A stretch of DNA of 64,000 nucleotides. It comes from Amaurobius ferox (taxonomy: Eukaryota; Arthropoda; Arachnida; Araneae; Amaurobiidae). The notes beneath the pieces were generated by a model that ran no database searches, had not been told where the DNA came from, and saw nothing but the letters and a program-made list of their open reading frames with translations. Both the position numbers and the translations under genes were made by a program. How positions within the stretch are numbered: position 1 is the first letter of the stretch; each line of letters begins with the position of its first letter. This document shows positions 42,726 through 55,339 of this stretch, one piece after another. The stretch lies in NCBI GenBank assembly GCA_951213105.1, contig OX578145.1, positions 10,826,610-10,890,609 of the forward strand, in the 5' to 3' direction.

Positions 42726-44243
42726 ATATTACCGTGCATTTTAGAGAAAATAGGTCTTTAAAATCTATGAAAATCAATTCTAAATTATTCATCATAACCG
42801 TCCTCCTTTTGAAGGGGGGGGGGGGGGCATTTATTACACCAACAATTGTTTGGATGCCCACCAAATGAAGAGCATCTTCAAAACAACGGACGAATTGCAG
42901 CAACTGGTGGCCGATGACGTCAGTGTGACGTAAGGCGCAGGCGGGCATAAATTGCGCGCAGTTTTGAGCGCCCGTGAATTTTAGTCTAACATCCTTTCAG
43001 CGACAGTAACAGAAGATACGGGGAAATCGAATTTTAGCAGGTCATAAAAAGAGCATTTCTGAGAAAACGCAAGTGCTGAGGTATTTTCATCTAAATAGGT
43101 GAGTACTGAACAATTTATAGAGATTATGATCTAATAGACATGATTGTGAAAAAAAAGTACAAAAAAACATGCTTTTATGATTGTGCATATAAAAAGATAA
43201 ATGTTTACCGCAAAGTGAGAAGATGGTAAAAATATACGTGCATTTTTTTTTTAGATGTTCAGAATCCATGAAATGATGGGTTTGCTTATTTCAATTGGGT
43301 GGTTTTGAAAGGCTCAAGGCGTAGATAATTTTTATTCTTCACTGCGAAAGTTAGTTCAATTCAAATACTTAAGACAGAGAGATTTATTAAAATTTTAGAC
43401 AAAAAATGTAATTTTAGGTTGTGTAGAAGAAATGCATTTTTAAAGGGGGAAATTTCAACTTCGGTTGAGATACTTTGCGGGGAATGTATATGTATAAAAT
43501 AATAAGTAAATAAATAAATGCACAAATAAACTGGATTACAGATTTTCATCGTGATTTATTTTAATATTTATAAAAAATTCAGCCTTTCTTCAGTTGCAAC
43601 TGCCACAATAATAAGCAAAATATTTAGGTGCGAATCTCGAGTCAACTTACACCTATTTTCATATTCCATAATGTTTTAATATCAGAATGAATAAATATAC
43701 CTATTTATTCATTTATATTTATTTCTTATGTATATTCATTTATTTATTATGTCTATTTACTCATTTATGCTTATTTATTCATTATATGAAAATCGGTTAC
43801 TTTTTTAAAGATATCACTCTTCTTATGGGAACAGTAACACGTTTAATATCTGTTGAAAGGCTCCCGATAATTCTTAAAAGTAGATTTGATCATTTCTGGC
43901 AAAGGATCTAGTACACTGGCAAAGGACCTACTCATTTCATAATAAAGACCTTCTTTTTACCATTCTTTCTATGTTGGGAAATAAAACATTATCTCCCATA
44001 TTATCTCCCTTTAAATGTTATCAGTCGATGTTAAATAAAAAAATTACATTAAAAATAACTATTTATTTAAGGAATTTTAATTTAATCATATTTTAAATGT
44101 ATTTTTATTAAATTTCGAAAACATATTCGAATAATTGAATGATTGCCCTTTGCAGGACGCCTCTCAAAATCGTTTACATTTACTTATTTGGAAAAAAATC
44201 GCAGCAAATTTCATTTGACTATCTTAACTTCTAAGTTAGTGAG

Positions 44244-44275
<32 letters not shown>

Positions 44276-44283
44276 TTAATTAG
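42726..44283. other. Unassigned intergenic stretch
   Basis: It holds a 13-G run at 42817-42829 and a GC-richer patch at 42830-42970. (ATTT)n-like tracts occur at 43690-43770 and 44240-44275. Open frames here are low complexity. Confidence 0.35.
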
Positions 44284-44990
44284 TTAGTTAGTTAGTGAGT
44301 GAGAGAGAGAGAGTGAAAGAGAGAGAGAGAGTGAAAGAGAGAGAGACAGAGTGAAAGAGAGAGAGAGTGAAAGAGAGAAAGTGAAAGAGAGAGAGAGTGA
44401 ATAAGCGAGAGAGAGTGAAAGAGCAAGAAAGTGAAAGAGAGAGAGAGAAAGAGAGAGTGGAAGAGAGAGAGTGAAAGAGAGAGTGAAAGAAAAAGAGTGT
44501 TCGAGAGAAACAGAGTGAAAGTGATAGACAGATAAAGAGAGAGAGAGAGTAAAAGAGATAGATAGATAGATAGATAAAAAGGGAGCGAGAAAGAAAGGGA
44601 GAAGAGAGCGAGAAAGAGAGGGAGAAGAGAGCGAGAAAGAGAGGGAGGAGAGAGCGAGAAAGAGAAAGAAGAGAGCGAGAAAGAGAGAGAAGAGAGCGAG
44701 AAAGATAGAGAAGAGATCAAGAAAGAGATAAAAGGGAACGAGAAAGAGAGAAAAGGGAACGAAAAAGAGAGAGAAGAGAGCGAAAAAAAGAGAGAGAAGA
44801 GATCGAAAACGATAGAGAAAAAAGTGAAAAAGAGAGAGAAGAGAGCGAGAAAGAGAGAGAGAGAAGAGAGAGAAAGAGAGAGAAGAGAGCGATAGAGGGA
44901 GAGAGAAGCAAGCGATAGAGGGAGAGAGAGAACAGAGCGATAGAGGGAGAGAGAGAAGAGAGCAACAGAGGGAGACGGGGTGAGGGAGAA
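44284..44990. repeat. GA-rich low-complexity tract, about 700 bp
   Basis: Almost pure purine on the + strand, built from GAGA, GTGAAAGA, GCGAGAAAGA and GATAGAGGGA units in shifting sub-arrays. The long Ser/Leu antisense open frames come from the repeat and are not genes. Confidence 0.95.
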
Positions 44991-45374
44991 AGATATATTT
45001 TGGAGCCAAAACTAAAATTTTGTTTCCAAAAATTTTAGTTTTCCTCAAACAAAAGGAATACATTTTAGACTGGAGCCCTTTAGCATTATTTTGCAGTTAT
45101 TGGATTTCTTTTATTGTACAAACTGTATATAAAACAATTCTCTATTTAATACAGAACATACATGAGCATATATATTCTTTCCCTTGAGTTTCCTCTGCTT
45201 TTTGTGGGGTCGTTTCTTAAAAATAGGGAACCTCTTTTTTTGCAATTTACATCGAAATATAATCAAATCTGGAGAATTTAAGAATCACTTAATTGCAAAA
45301 ATTAATGAAAATCTCGAGTAAAGCCGTAAACCAGAGCGAATGCGCGTTTTGTACGTGCACACACATTACGATAA
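44991..45374. other. AT-rich spacer
   Basis: No gene or repeat was recognised. Confidence 0.4.
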
Positions 45375-45448
45375 CCGGCCACTCATCCTGTACTAGCTCG
45401 TACCCTAGAGTGAGTCGGATGGCCTGGATCTTCAACATATTACGATAA
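45365..45448 (+). mobile_element. Ultra-short retroposon insertion with 10-bp target duplication
   Basis: A 64-bp insert (45375-45438), ending GTGAGTCGGATGGCCTGG then ATCTTCAACAT, is flanked by ATTACGATAA repeats (45365-45374, 45439-45448). Its 3' half matches the insert at 31897-31947. Confidence 0.7.
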
Positions 45449-45699
45449 AAAATACTTATTCAAGAATACCCCAAGTAAGCAAATTCATCCGCCCTCTCCC
45501 TACAACCTATGTCTAAATCATATGCAAAATGAGTAAGGTGACAGAATTGAAATTCGATATAGAGATTTGATTCTTTCCAAGAACTTTAATATAAAACTTT
45601 AATAATAATAATTTTATAATTTCTTTTCGGTAGTTAAGCTGAATTATTGAATTCTATGCATGACATGAATGACCATGCCTGACCAGTAGGGTCTGTCCA
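45449..45699. other. AT-rich spacer
   Basis: Nothing recognised. Confidence 0.4.
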
Positions 45700-45990
45700 G
45701 TATTTATTTTCTTTACATACATTAGCTTATAAGGCAAGTATTGTGACTGAACTCAAATCTATTGAAGAGTAATTCGGTACGAGTATATTGCAATCAGTAA
45801 AAACGGGAGCCCTACTGATTTTAAATGTAATCGATTGTTCGGAAGACATCCCAATTTTTGAATGAATTAAAAAAAAAATCATTAAAAAATGAGGACCTCC
45901 AACAATGCTAAATAAATAATCATTTCGTTATATTTCACTATAAAACGAATGATATAAACTGTACTAGCATGAATCTCTACAGATATTGTA
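45700..45990 (+). mobile_element. Divergent family A fragment (forward)
   Basis: Block order follows family A: a TTACATACATTAGCTTATAA hairpin remnant, AAGTATTGTGAC, AATTCGGTACGAGTAT, GGGAGCCCTACTGATTTTAA, TGTAATCGATTGTTCGGAA, AAAACGAATGATATAAACTG. Substitutions are dense, so the copy is old. Confidence 0.55.
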
Positions 45991-47542
45991 CAATGACTGA
46001 TTATGATACTAGTAGAACTAAATTATATCTTCAGATGGTGGATTGAACTTTATGTATTCACCAAAAGTGTTTGTTTTTCAATAAAATTATCAGCACTCAT
46101 TACATATCTTTTTATATCAAATATAGTGAAAAATATATAAAATATTGCAAACTTATATATTTATTTGCATTAAAATTATTTTCTGAAAAACTGAAGTTTC
46201 AATAAGAAATCGCTTAGAGTTAATGGCAGACAAAATAAATAAATATATCTATATAAGCAATTTTCATCGTAATTTAAAAGCTTTAAAATAGAACGTGAGA
46301 TGAAAACAAATAATATTCACAATTAATTTCCGAAACGAAATTCGATGAATATAATGTTTGCATTATTCATAAACAAGGTTCAAACTGTGATGGCTGTTTT
46401 AGCATTTTGCCAAAGGAAATCTTATTTTACTAAAATATTTTCTGCCATTTTAGCCGATATGCTACTGCTCATAAAACCAACATCACTCCTAAAGTTCTGG
46501 ATGGCATGCTCTTTTTAAATAAGTAGAAATCAAATTTTGTATGAGAGTAAAAATGATGCAAGAAATGTACCCTTGTTTTTTTCTGTTTGCAAGTTTTATA
46601 ATTGATTAAAATGAGTCATGGTGGACAAGGAGGGAGATGACTTCGAGCTGAGAAGTCAACGAATTCTCATTAATTTAACTTCTTGCCACTGTTTCCTTTT
46701 GATTTAGGTTTCAGGTATACTTGAGCATTAAGTTAGTCCAGGATTTTATCTGTTTAACAACTACTAAACGATTTTACAGTTGATATTTCAGTACAATTTG
46801 TATCTCAAATAATATAAGAGTAGAAAATTTGTTTATTAGTAATAGTAATCGCAAACTTCCCTTTCAGATAAACATATTACATTTATTTTACATTGATATT
46901 AAAAAACATTGAAGAATTGCACTTTGACTACAGAAAATCTGAAAATACTAAACATTTTTATAGATTTTAGCAAATTTTGTAAATACTTCTATTTTCTAGT
47001 TTGCCCCTGTCCATAAATAACAAGTACTGAAATGGGTGATAAGGACTATTGGATGCTGAAACATATTAAGTATTTTAAATCCACGCGTTTCTGGATGTAT
47101 AGTGCTGGTTTAAATACCTGAATATTTTACTCCAAGAAACGTACGTATTAAATTTAAGTGTAATTTAAAGATGATCAGCATGCTTTATAAAGATTCAGTA
47201 CAATCTAAATTTAACCTCGTACACTTGAGTCTGATTAAATGAAATAAAATCTAGAAATGAAAACATGGCATCAAATTTTAGAGATCTTAACTAATTGAGT
47301 CAATTTAGCTGTGAACAGATGTGCTATATGATACATAATTAGAATCTTTGGTAGAAAAATCGTGTAACAGTAGCAATTTGTATCTTTGGGCGAAATAACA
47401 AACATAACATAGATTAACTTAAATGTAAACTATATTTTACCTCTATATCCAGTGACTGATGGTTTTTGGTTAGGTCTTTTTTCCTCTATACCAATCCTAT
47501 TGGATTTCATTCCCTAGAACGTAAAATAAATTCTTCAAATAA
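45991..47542. other. Unassigned AT-rich stretch
   Basis: About 1.5 kb without supported genes, tandem repeats or recognisable element ends. Confidence 0.35.
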
Positions 47543-47991
47543 TTTCATCCACGGTAGAGCGTCGGCTGGCCAGTTCGGAGATCCAAGGTTCGAGTCTCGA
47601 CTGGGGCAGCAAGATATACTTACGATGGTGCCCGAACAAATCAACCCTGTAGGTTAGTGCAAATATGTCGGAGGTCTGAAAGTGACTCTAGTACGATTAG
47701 CACCGGATGCAGTGGACTCTGAAAGATTGAGCGCTGATTTCAAATGGAGAGGCTAACCACCACTCAGGATACTACCCTTGGTAAAAAGAAGTATCAGGAG
47801 GCTAACCTGAGGTAAAAGTAGCAGGAGGTGGTCAGTCAGATTCTCAGTTGCCCGCCAATCCGACATTAGAGGGTGGAGAATGCAGAATCCATTTTGACAA
47901 TAAGAGCTTGTAATTACGTCTCAGTAGCTCAACGTAAAGCATCAGCTGGCCATTCCGGAGATCCAGGGTTCGATTCTCTGCTGGGGCAGCA
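47543..47991 (+). mobile_element. Two tRNA-like heads flanking a SINE-like body
   Basis: The first head (GGTAGAGCGTCGGCTGGCC, B box GGTTCGAGTCTC) is at about 47543-47612. The second (GTCTCAGTAGCTCAACG, B box GGGTTCGATTCTC, ending GGGGCAGCA) is at 47918-47991. About 300 bp of GC-richer body with internal CAGGAGGCTAACC-like repeats lies between. Neither head has an intact anticodon arm, so these are pol III-derived SINE parts, not tRNA genes. No clear target duplication was found. Confidence 0.65.
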
Positions 47992-48239
47992 AGGTTCTTT
48001 ATAAGTTTCTTAAAAAATTAAATATTTTTCAAAATTGTAGAAAGTCTGCTAAAGGGATGAATTGAATACATTTGATTTCTATGTTAAATATATGCTATTT
48101 TTATATTCATTTACATCCATGCGGGTAAGGCAGTTCAAACTATCACTTATCAGCAGAGATTATAGAAATGCTATTGTTGCGAAAATTGTGCTATTTGCCC
48201 CTAAAACGCTGAAATAAAAAATTGTAAATTTTGAATTAT
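47992..48239. other. AT-rich spacer
   Basis: Nothing recognised. Confidence 0.35.
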
Positions 48240-48510
48240 TCGTGTAATCTCGTGATTTACAAAACATCTATCCAATTCAAATTTTAATTTTTCTATTTCT
48301 TCGACACAAAATTTCAGAGCGTTATGTGTATTCGTTCTTGAGTTAGCGCATTCACACGTCAACACATACTTTCATATATTTTTCTCTTTTCGAATTTTCA
48401 TAATTGAGAAAAGTAGCTGACTCGTATTCAGGGATGCTCAAAATGTATCCATCTAATCTAAGAGTTAGAATTTTGAATCCTTCATGATACTTTCGGCTTG
48501 CATATACATT
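48240..48510 (-). mobile_element. Divergent family A fragment (reverse)
   Basis: TTCGTTCTTGAGTTAGCG, TCAACACATACTTTCA, GTATTCAGGGATGCTCAAAA and AGAATTTTGAATCCTTCATG follow the reverse order of family A's left half. Confidence 0.5.
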
Positions 48511-48929
48511 GAAGAAATAACGTAAACTCGTACCTTTCTTATCATTTTTCATGAAACTCATTGGCTAAACTAAGAGGTGGGTTTGAGTCTCTATCATAGA
48601 ATAGAGCTTCAAAATCCTTAAATTTATTAAAAATGCAGAATGGGGCCTCTAAAGCTCATTGCTAAGCATTCACCAAGACAATAAATCCGCGACTAAGAAA
48701 ACTTTTCATCAAGAATCCATTTTAGTTTCAAGTCATCCATTTTAATTTCTAAGCAATCCAATTGCAATTTTATCTAGTTAACTCACAAGCTTATAAGATT
48801 CCGCGCGCTCCACTGTTTTCAAAGTTCTTTATTGGGAAGTTGAATTATCTTGTTTGGACTGAATCGTAGAGAATAACTGCCCTTGGCGTCAATGGCAATG
48901 TTATCAGTGTTATGGGAAAATATAACAAG
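48511..48929. other. Unassigned stretch
   Basis: Nothing recognised. Confidence 0.35.
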
Positions 48930-50226
48930 AAAGATCAATCATGCTTAAAGCATTGATTATGAAACACTTTCCAACTTCAATGCAATTTTATTTAAGCAAG
49001 TCTAAAATGCAATACATTCCTCGGTAATATTTTAAAACTTATCACAATACTACATTAATTTATTATATTTGAAAACTTAAACCTTCATCGAAAAAAATGA
49101 ACTTCCTTCAAATGACGGCATTGAAATATAAATTGCCTGGTTTAAACATATCTAAAATGCGATACATTCCACGGTAATATTTTTAAAACTATCATAATAC
49201 TACCATAATTTATTATATTTGATAACTTCATCGAAAATAACTGAAATTCATTCAAATGACGTCATAGAAAAAATAACACGCCTGGATCTCTATAAAAACA
49301 GCATTTCATTCATAACTTTCTCCCTTCATTTCATTCATCACAATACTATAATAATTTATTTTATTTAAAAATTAAGACCATGGAACTACAAGTAATTAAA
49401 CTCTATGCTCAAAACTTCATCGAAAAAAATCGTCCTTCTCTTTGAAAAATCAATGAATATTTCATTCATATCAGCTATGCAGACTCCATGGGCTAAATAA
49501 TTTTGTGTTAAAGAAATACAGCAATTCTAATACAACTCATTCTATATATTTTGCTATTTACATTTTACATAAGTGAAAAACAGGCTTCGTTGTAGAAATA
49601 ATCAAATTTGGATGAGCATTTAAACTCAAATATATTGTAATTGCGTTGTTTCAGTATGTAGATGCACAGAATTTAACCAAAAATAAAGCGGTTTTAGGAC
49701 GGATATACAACACTCAATATGAATGAAAAAGAACTTAAAAAATCACGATTTTGAGGCAAGATGGATGCTATATATCATTTTGAAGTGAGTCACGTGATCT
49801 TTTCATATCATGGTCACGTGATAGCTTCATATAAGAGGTGTAATTAATATTTTAATTTTTATTTAAAAAACTACTGAATATATTTTGCTGAAATTTTTTT
49901 AATATATGTTATGGAACAATTTGAATATTACCTAAAATTTTCGAAGCAATTTGTGAATTTTAAACCCGCTTAAAAATGCTTTGAAGAATTAGGTCCCATA
50001 GGGCTCAATGTATTTCATTTTTTCAACTCGGGTTCAATCCAAAACTAATTGGGTGATATTATTCATTTATATTCCCGTAGGTCCTACAGACCGTCTGAAC
50101 AACATACTAAAATTTCATTTTGATTAAGTCATTTTTACGGCAGTTATCGTGCTAACGGACAGACAGACAGACAGAATGAAGAAAGTCATAAACACTTTTC
50201 AATTTTGTTGTAAAGTGTTAAAAAAC
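48930..50226 (+). mobile_element. Family B repeat, forward copy (about 1.3 kb)
   Basis: It matches 51618-52588 in reverse complement along most of its length: AAGATCAATCATGC, TGATTATGAAACAC, AACTTCATCGAAAA, CAGGCTTCGTTG, AAAGCGGTTTTAGGACGG, TCACGTGATC, CAACTCGGGTTCAATCC, GACAGACAGACAGA, GTTGTAAAGTGTTAAAAAA. Part of the left section (TAAAATGCAATACATTCC) is duplicated at 49000 and 49155. No coding capacity. Confidence 0.7.
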
Positions 50227-51617
50227 TGTGCCAAAAGTATTTCTGAAAAGGTTGTTTAGTAATATGTTGGCAACTGCTCTACACTATAGGATCAATAAAA
50301 TTTTTCACTGTGCCAATTGCATGCGACATTTCCTCTTAACTCAATATATCTGTTTGAAATTATTTAATCTCTTTGCTGCAGGATTTATCATGATCAGATT
50401 GACGACTGCTTAATGAAATTATTTTTTTCTAGTTTCAGACTGCTTCTGTAAATTTTTCCATTGTTATATTTTGTGTTTTTTTAATGCGTTTAATAGTATT
50501 TTGGTGTCTAATTGGATCGTAATTTGTTATTTAAAAGGAGTTTAAAAATTTTTGCTGTTCTTTTTTTATTTAAAATGAATTTTCCTTGAAATGGGGATTT
50601 TAAATTATTTGAATTTAACTCATTTTTTATATCAATCACAACTGTTGTTTAAGTGTTTTTTTTTTATGTTTTCTTTTGTGCTGTTTTCTGTCTGTATTGT
50701 ATTTCTCTGTATATTTTTTTTGTATATTTGTGTATTGTTATTTCTGTGTTTTCCCCTGTAACTGCTCCATGCCCTTTGGGTGAGCTGTACGGCCTGGGTA
50801 ATAAATAAAAGAAAATGGGAATGTTAGTCGAAAAAAATTATTAAAGAGCGGAATCACATTTATTCATTAGAGTTTTCAAGACAGAAAATATCTTTTAAAA
50901 ATAATATGGAAATTTATAACCTGGTAGTCTAAATTAATTTAAAAAATGGGGTGCAAATTTTTAAAAGAAAAACATATTCATATACATCGTAAATGAACAA
51001 TTCATAACCTGGGTTCTTTCTGGGGGTCGCCTTTTCGGTTTTGTGCTTGGAGTTTTATTAGCGTCAAGCCAAATTCACTTCTGTCCGCGAGTAACAACTT
51101 GTAAGATGAAGATGAAAGATCCCAGTGGTCAGAATTCTTCGTCTCCAATAAGTCATTTTAGCACAATTACTTTAAACTTCAAAATCACCTGATGTTCGAA
51201 TTCCGCATCTAAGAAACTGCTAACAATCACTGTTCAGTAATATAGACAAGACTTTATAAGTAAAAGTCTCAGGGGCATAACAATAAGGTAGCTAAGGGAG
51301 GTAATGCTTCTGTGATTTCGAATAAAAAGTGGACCCCCATAGCAGCTTATATTTTTCGATGCTTATCAGAGCTGTTTTAACCATTTGAAAAGCTTATACT
51401 TAATACATTTCAAAATACTAATTTCAGTTTTCAATAAAATATAGCGTATAAATATTTGTTGCATGAAAAATGTCATTTTTGAGGACCCTCTTTGTTAGAG
51501 CTCAGTCGTTGTGCCAGCAGAATTTTTAATACTTGACATGTTTTCGTCATTCTGTAAATCGGCCTGTTCTACTCTTATACTAGCTTGCAATGTTTCTACC
51601 CAATAAAGTGGGTTTCT
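50227..51617. other. Spacer between the two family B copies
   Basis: At 50750-50815 a GGGTGAGCTGTACGGCCTGG then GTAATAAATAAA segment looks like a LINE 3' end and resembles the ultra-short retroposon 3' motif. Otherwise T-rich and uncalled. Confidence 0.4.
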
Positions 51618-52588
51618 AACAATTTATAACATAGTCGAAAAGTGTTTATGACTTTTTTCATTATGTCTGCTTGTTTATTTGTTCTCACGATAACTGCCGC
51701 AAAAATGACCTTATCAAAATGAAATCTTAGTTGTTCAGACGGTCTGTTGGACATATGGGAATGTAAATGAATAATATTACCCAATTAGTTTCGGATTGAA
51801 CCCGGGTTGAAAAAAATGAAATACATTGAACCCTATGGGACCTAATATTTCAAACATTTTTTAAGCGAAGTTAAAATTCATAAATTGCTTCGAAAATTTT
51901 AGGAAGTATTCAAATTATCCCATAAAATATATAAAAAGAATTCAGAATAATAGGTTCGGTAGTTTTTTTAAATAAAAATAAAAACAATAATAACTCATAT
52001 AATATGATGAGATCACGTGATCTACTTCAAAATAAATAAGGCATCCATCTTTTCCCCAGTGTAAAAATCGTGATTTTAAAATTCTTTTAAATTTATATTC
52101 AGTGTTGCATCCGTCCTAAAACCGCTTTATTTTTGCGTATTTTCTGTGGATCTATATTCTGCACCAACGCAATGACACTATTTTTTAGTTTAAATGATCA
52201 TCCAGCTTTGATTATTTCTTCAACGAAGCCTCATTTTCATGGATGCAGAATGTAAACAAGTGATTGTAAGATGAGTTGTATAAGAATTGCTGAATTTTTT
52301 TCACGCACAATTATTTAACTTTGGAGTCTGGAATAAAAGTGTATGAATGAAATATTCACTGCTTTTACATAGAGAGCCAGACGATTTGTATTTCGATGAC
52401 GTCATCTGAAAAAAGTTCATTTTTTTCAATGAAGTTTTAAGTTTTCAAATATAATAAATTATTGTAGAACTGTGATCATTTATAATATGTCAGCTCTGGA
52501 TGTATCGCCTGTTAGAGATGTTTAAGTAAAATTGCGTTTGAATTGGAAAGCGTTTCATAATCAATTCTTTATGCATGTTTGATCTTTA
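51618..52588 (-). mobile_element. Family B repeat, reverse copy
   Basis: Reverse complement of the copy at 48930-50226, somewhat shorter. The Helitron cluster begins exactly where the family B match ends at 52588. Confidence 0.7.
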
Positions 52589-52610
52589 TCTATATAAATA
52601 AAATTGAAAA

Positions 52611-52613
<3 letters not shown>

Positions 52614-52650
<37 letters not shown>
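52614..52650. repeat. (TCTG)n microsatellite at Helitron 5' end
   Basis: Eight or so CTGT units directly after the terminus, repeated at 53348-53386 in the second copy. Confidence 0.9.
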
Positions 52651-52652
<2 letters not shown>

Positions 52653-53345
52653 CCATCATCACGGGAGAACGGCTGAACCGAATTTGATGAAATTTTGTGG
52701 GTAGCCTAGAAATAGCCCCACTTAAAATTTAGTCTATGGTTGGAATTTCTACGACCAGTGGTTCTCGAGATATTAGTAAAAAACGAAACTTTCGTTTGTC
52801 TCATCATCACGAAAGAACGGCTGAACCAAATTTAATGAAATTTTGTGGGTGGCCTTGAAATAGCCCATCATAAATTTTGCCCAAGTTTCGAGTTTCTAAG
52901 ACCAGGGGTTGTCGAGATATTAATGAAAAACGGAACTTTTTTTATAGGAGTTCTACTCTCCAACTCCGTGGTTTATCCAAACGGAAAGGATAAAAATCGT
53001 TTGTTTAAAGCTTCAAAGGGAATCAAAACTTTATTTTTGAGTTTGATGCAGGATTTTTGCATTAAATAGTCACTATCTGAAAGCATGAATTGTTTGAAAC
53101 ATGAATTTAAATGGAAAAATCTACCTCCATGTTTTATATTTCACAAGCTTTTACTCAACGATTATAGAAGTATAAAGAAATTAAAATGGTTATTTAATTT
53201 CGCATTTTATGAGGAAGATTCTATCTTATATCATGTTGCTCGGCAAAGGAATGGAATTAAATGTGTTTGTTAATGATTATTATTATTTTTTCGATTTGAA
53301 TAATAAATAAATGGATATTAAAATCTATATAAATAAAAATGAAAA

Positions 53346-53387
<42 letters not shown>

Positions 53388-55290
53388 ACACCATCACGGG
53401 AGAACGGCTGAACCGAATTTGATGAAATTTTGTGGGTAGCCCAGAAATAGCCCCACTTAAAATTATATCCGTGTTTTGAGTTTCTACGACCAGTGGTTCT
53501 CGAGATATTAGTAAAAAACGAAATTTTCGTTTGTCTCATCCTCACGGAAAAACGGCTGAACCGAATTTGATGAAATTTGGTGAATAGCCTTGAAATATCC
53601 CCCCATAAATTTTGTCCAAGTTTCGAGTTTCTAAGACCTGGGGTTGTCGAGATATTAATGAAAAACGGAACTTTTTTCTAGGAGTTCTACTCCCTAACTC
53701 CGTGGTTTATCCAAACGAAAAGCTTGAAAATCGTTTGAAAGTGAATTAAAATTTAATCTTTGAGTTTGATGGGAGATTTTTTGCGTTAATTAGTCGCTTT
53801 CTGAAAACATGAATTGTTTGAAACATGATTTAAAGGGGAAATCTATCTCCATGGTTCATGGTTTATTTAAAACACGCTTTTACGGAACAATGAGAAGCAT
53901 AGAGAAATCAAAATCGTTATTTAATTTCGCAGTTTATGTTATAAGACATGACATATTTAACATGTTATAAGATTCTATCTTATATCATGTTACTCAGAAA
54001 CGCAATTAAATTAAATCTGTCTGTTAATTTTAATAATTATTTTTTCGATTTGAATAATAAATAAATGGATATAAAAATATATTTTAGAAAAGAACGATTT
54101 GATTTTTCTTATAGCATTTTTGACTGGATAATATCAATTACGCTCTTCAGGTTTAAAAATTATTATTATTTATATTTTCGGTGATTATTGATTCAAGGAT
54201 TATTGATATTTTCAAGTTATTATGCAATTATTTTATTATGACAAAAATTGTTTAAACTCATATATTGTATGTTGTACGAATCTTCTACAAATACACGTGT
54301 ATATCTTTTAATCTACGAGAATATAAGTAGTACAGGTATATTGACATATGTTTTGATATATATTGGCATGTATTGGAATCAATTACGACCTTCTGGTATA
54401 AAGAGTACGGATATTATTGATGTTTTCAATTTATTACGTCATCTCTTTTATTTTGGCAAATATTTTTGAGACGCATATTGTAATACGGGTAATCTTCTAC
54501 TAACACATTGGCATATATTCTGATCTGCGACAATATAATTAGTACGGGGTTGCATATATTCATTCAATTCCTATTTTTTCTTCTGTAAATTTGCTTACAA
54601 AAGGGGGCAGGATGTTTTATTCTTCAGATCTGATCGTGAAGATAATTTTGCATAGTGAGAACATATATTCTTAAACTTCTCTTTAGGAGCAATAAATTTA
54701 ATATTTTAACAGAATTTGCACATGATTGCGAACTTTAAGTTTCTTTAAATTATACACTCCGTACGAATAACGGGTGTGCTGTTAGTGGTTAATAAATTTT
54801 AACATTTTAGGAGGATATATCATGTTGCTCGGCATCGCAATTAAATTAAATGTGTTTGTTAATGTTTTTATTATTTGGTTTCGATTTAAATAATAAATAA
54901 ATGGATAAATGGATATAAAAGTATATCTTATGAATGGACGGTTTGATTTTTCTTTTAATTATATTAATTGCTGACTGCGTACATCAATTGCATTTATTTT
55001 GGCAAAGAGTTTTCAAGCTTATATCGTATTTAGCTACTAAACTCATATATTGTGTTTAGCCAATAAATTCATATAGCCGATTGTTGAAACTGAAAAAGAG
55101 TAGAGCGGGTATATCTTCTAATACAATTGTAGTGTTTTCATTTAGTATATTGAAACGGGATAAGAATGTTTCATTCAGATCTGCAAATTCAAAGCTACGA
55201 ATTTGGAGGGATATCGCTAATTTGACAACTTTTCTTAAACTTTGCCAAATTGACGGAAATGTCGCCAAATTGATATAAACGACACACAAA

Positions 55291-55339
55291 CAGCTGCCAT
55301 AAACCTTCGGGTTGGTCGTGTGGCTTGGGTCTTCTACAT
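55291..55339 (+). mobile_element. Possible third ultra-short retroposon copy
   Basis: GGGTTGGTCGTGTGGCTTGG then GTCTTCTACAT resembles the 3' motif at 31920-31947 and 45408-45438. Target duplications are not evident. Confidence 0.45.

Noticed and set aside
42718..42948. Antisense 76-codon frame with retroelement-like look
   Set aside because: No conserved motif; it crosses a poly-G run.
44284..45063. 259-residue Ser/Leu-rich antisense open frame
   Set aside because: It comes from a GA-rich low-complexity tract with no start context and no domain.
47918..47991. Functional tRNA gene
   Set aside because: A and B boxes are present, but the anticodon arm does not pair and a repeat body adjoins, so it is a SINE head.
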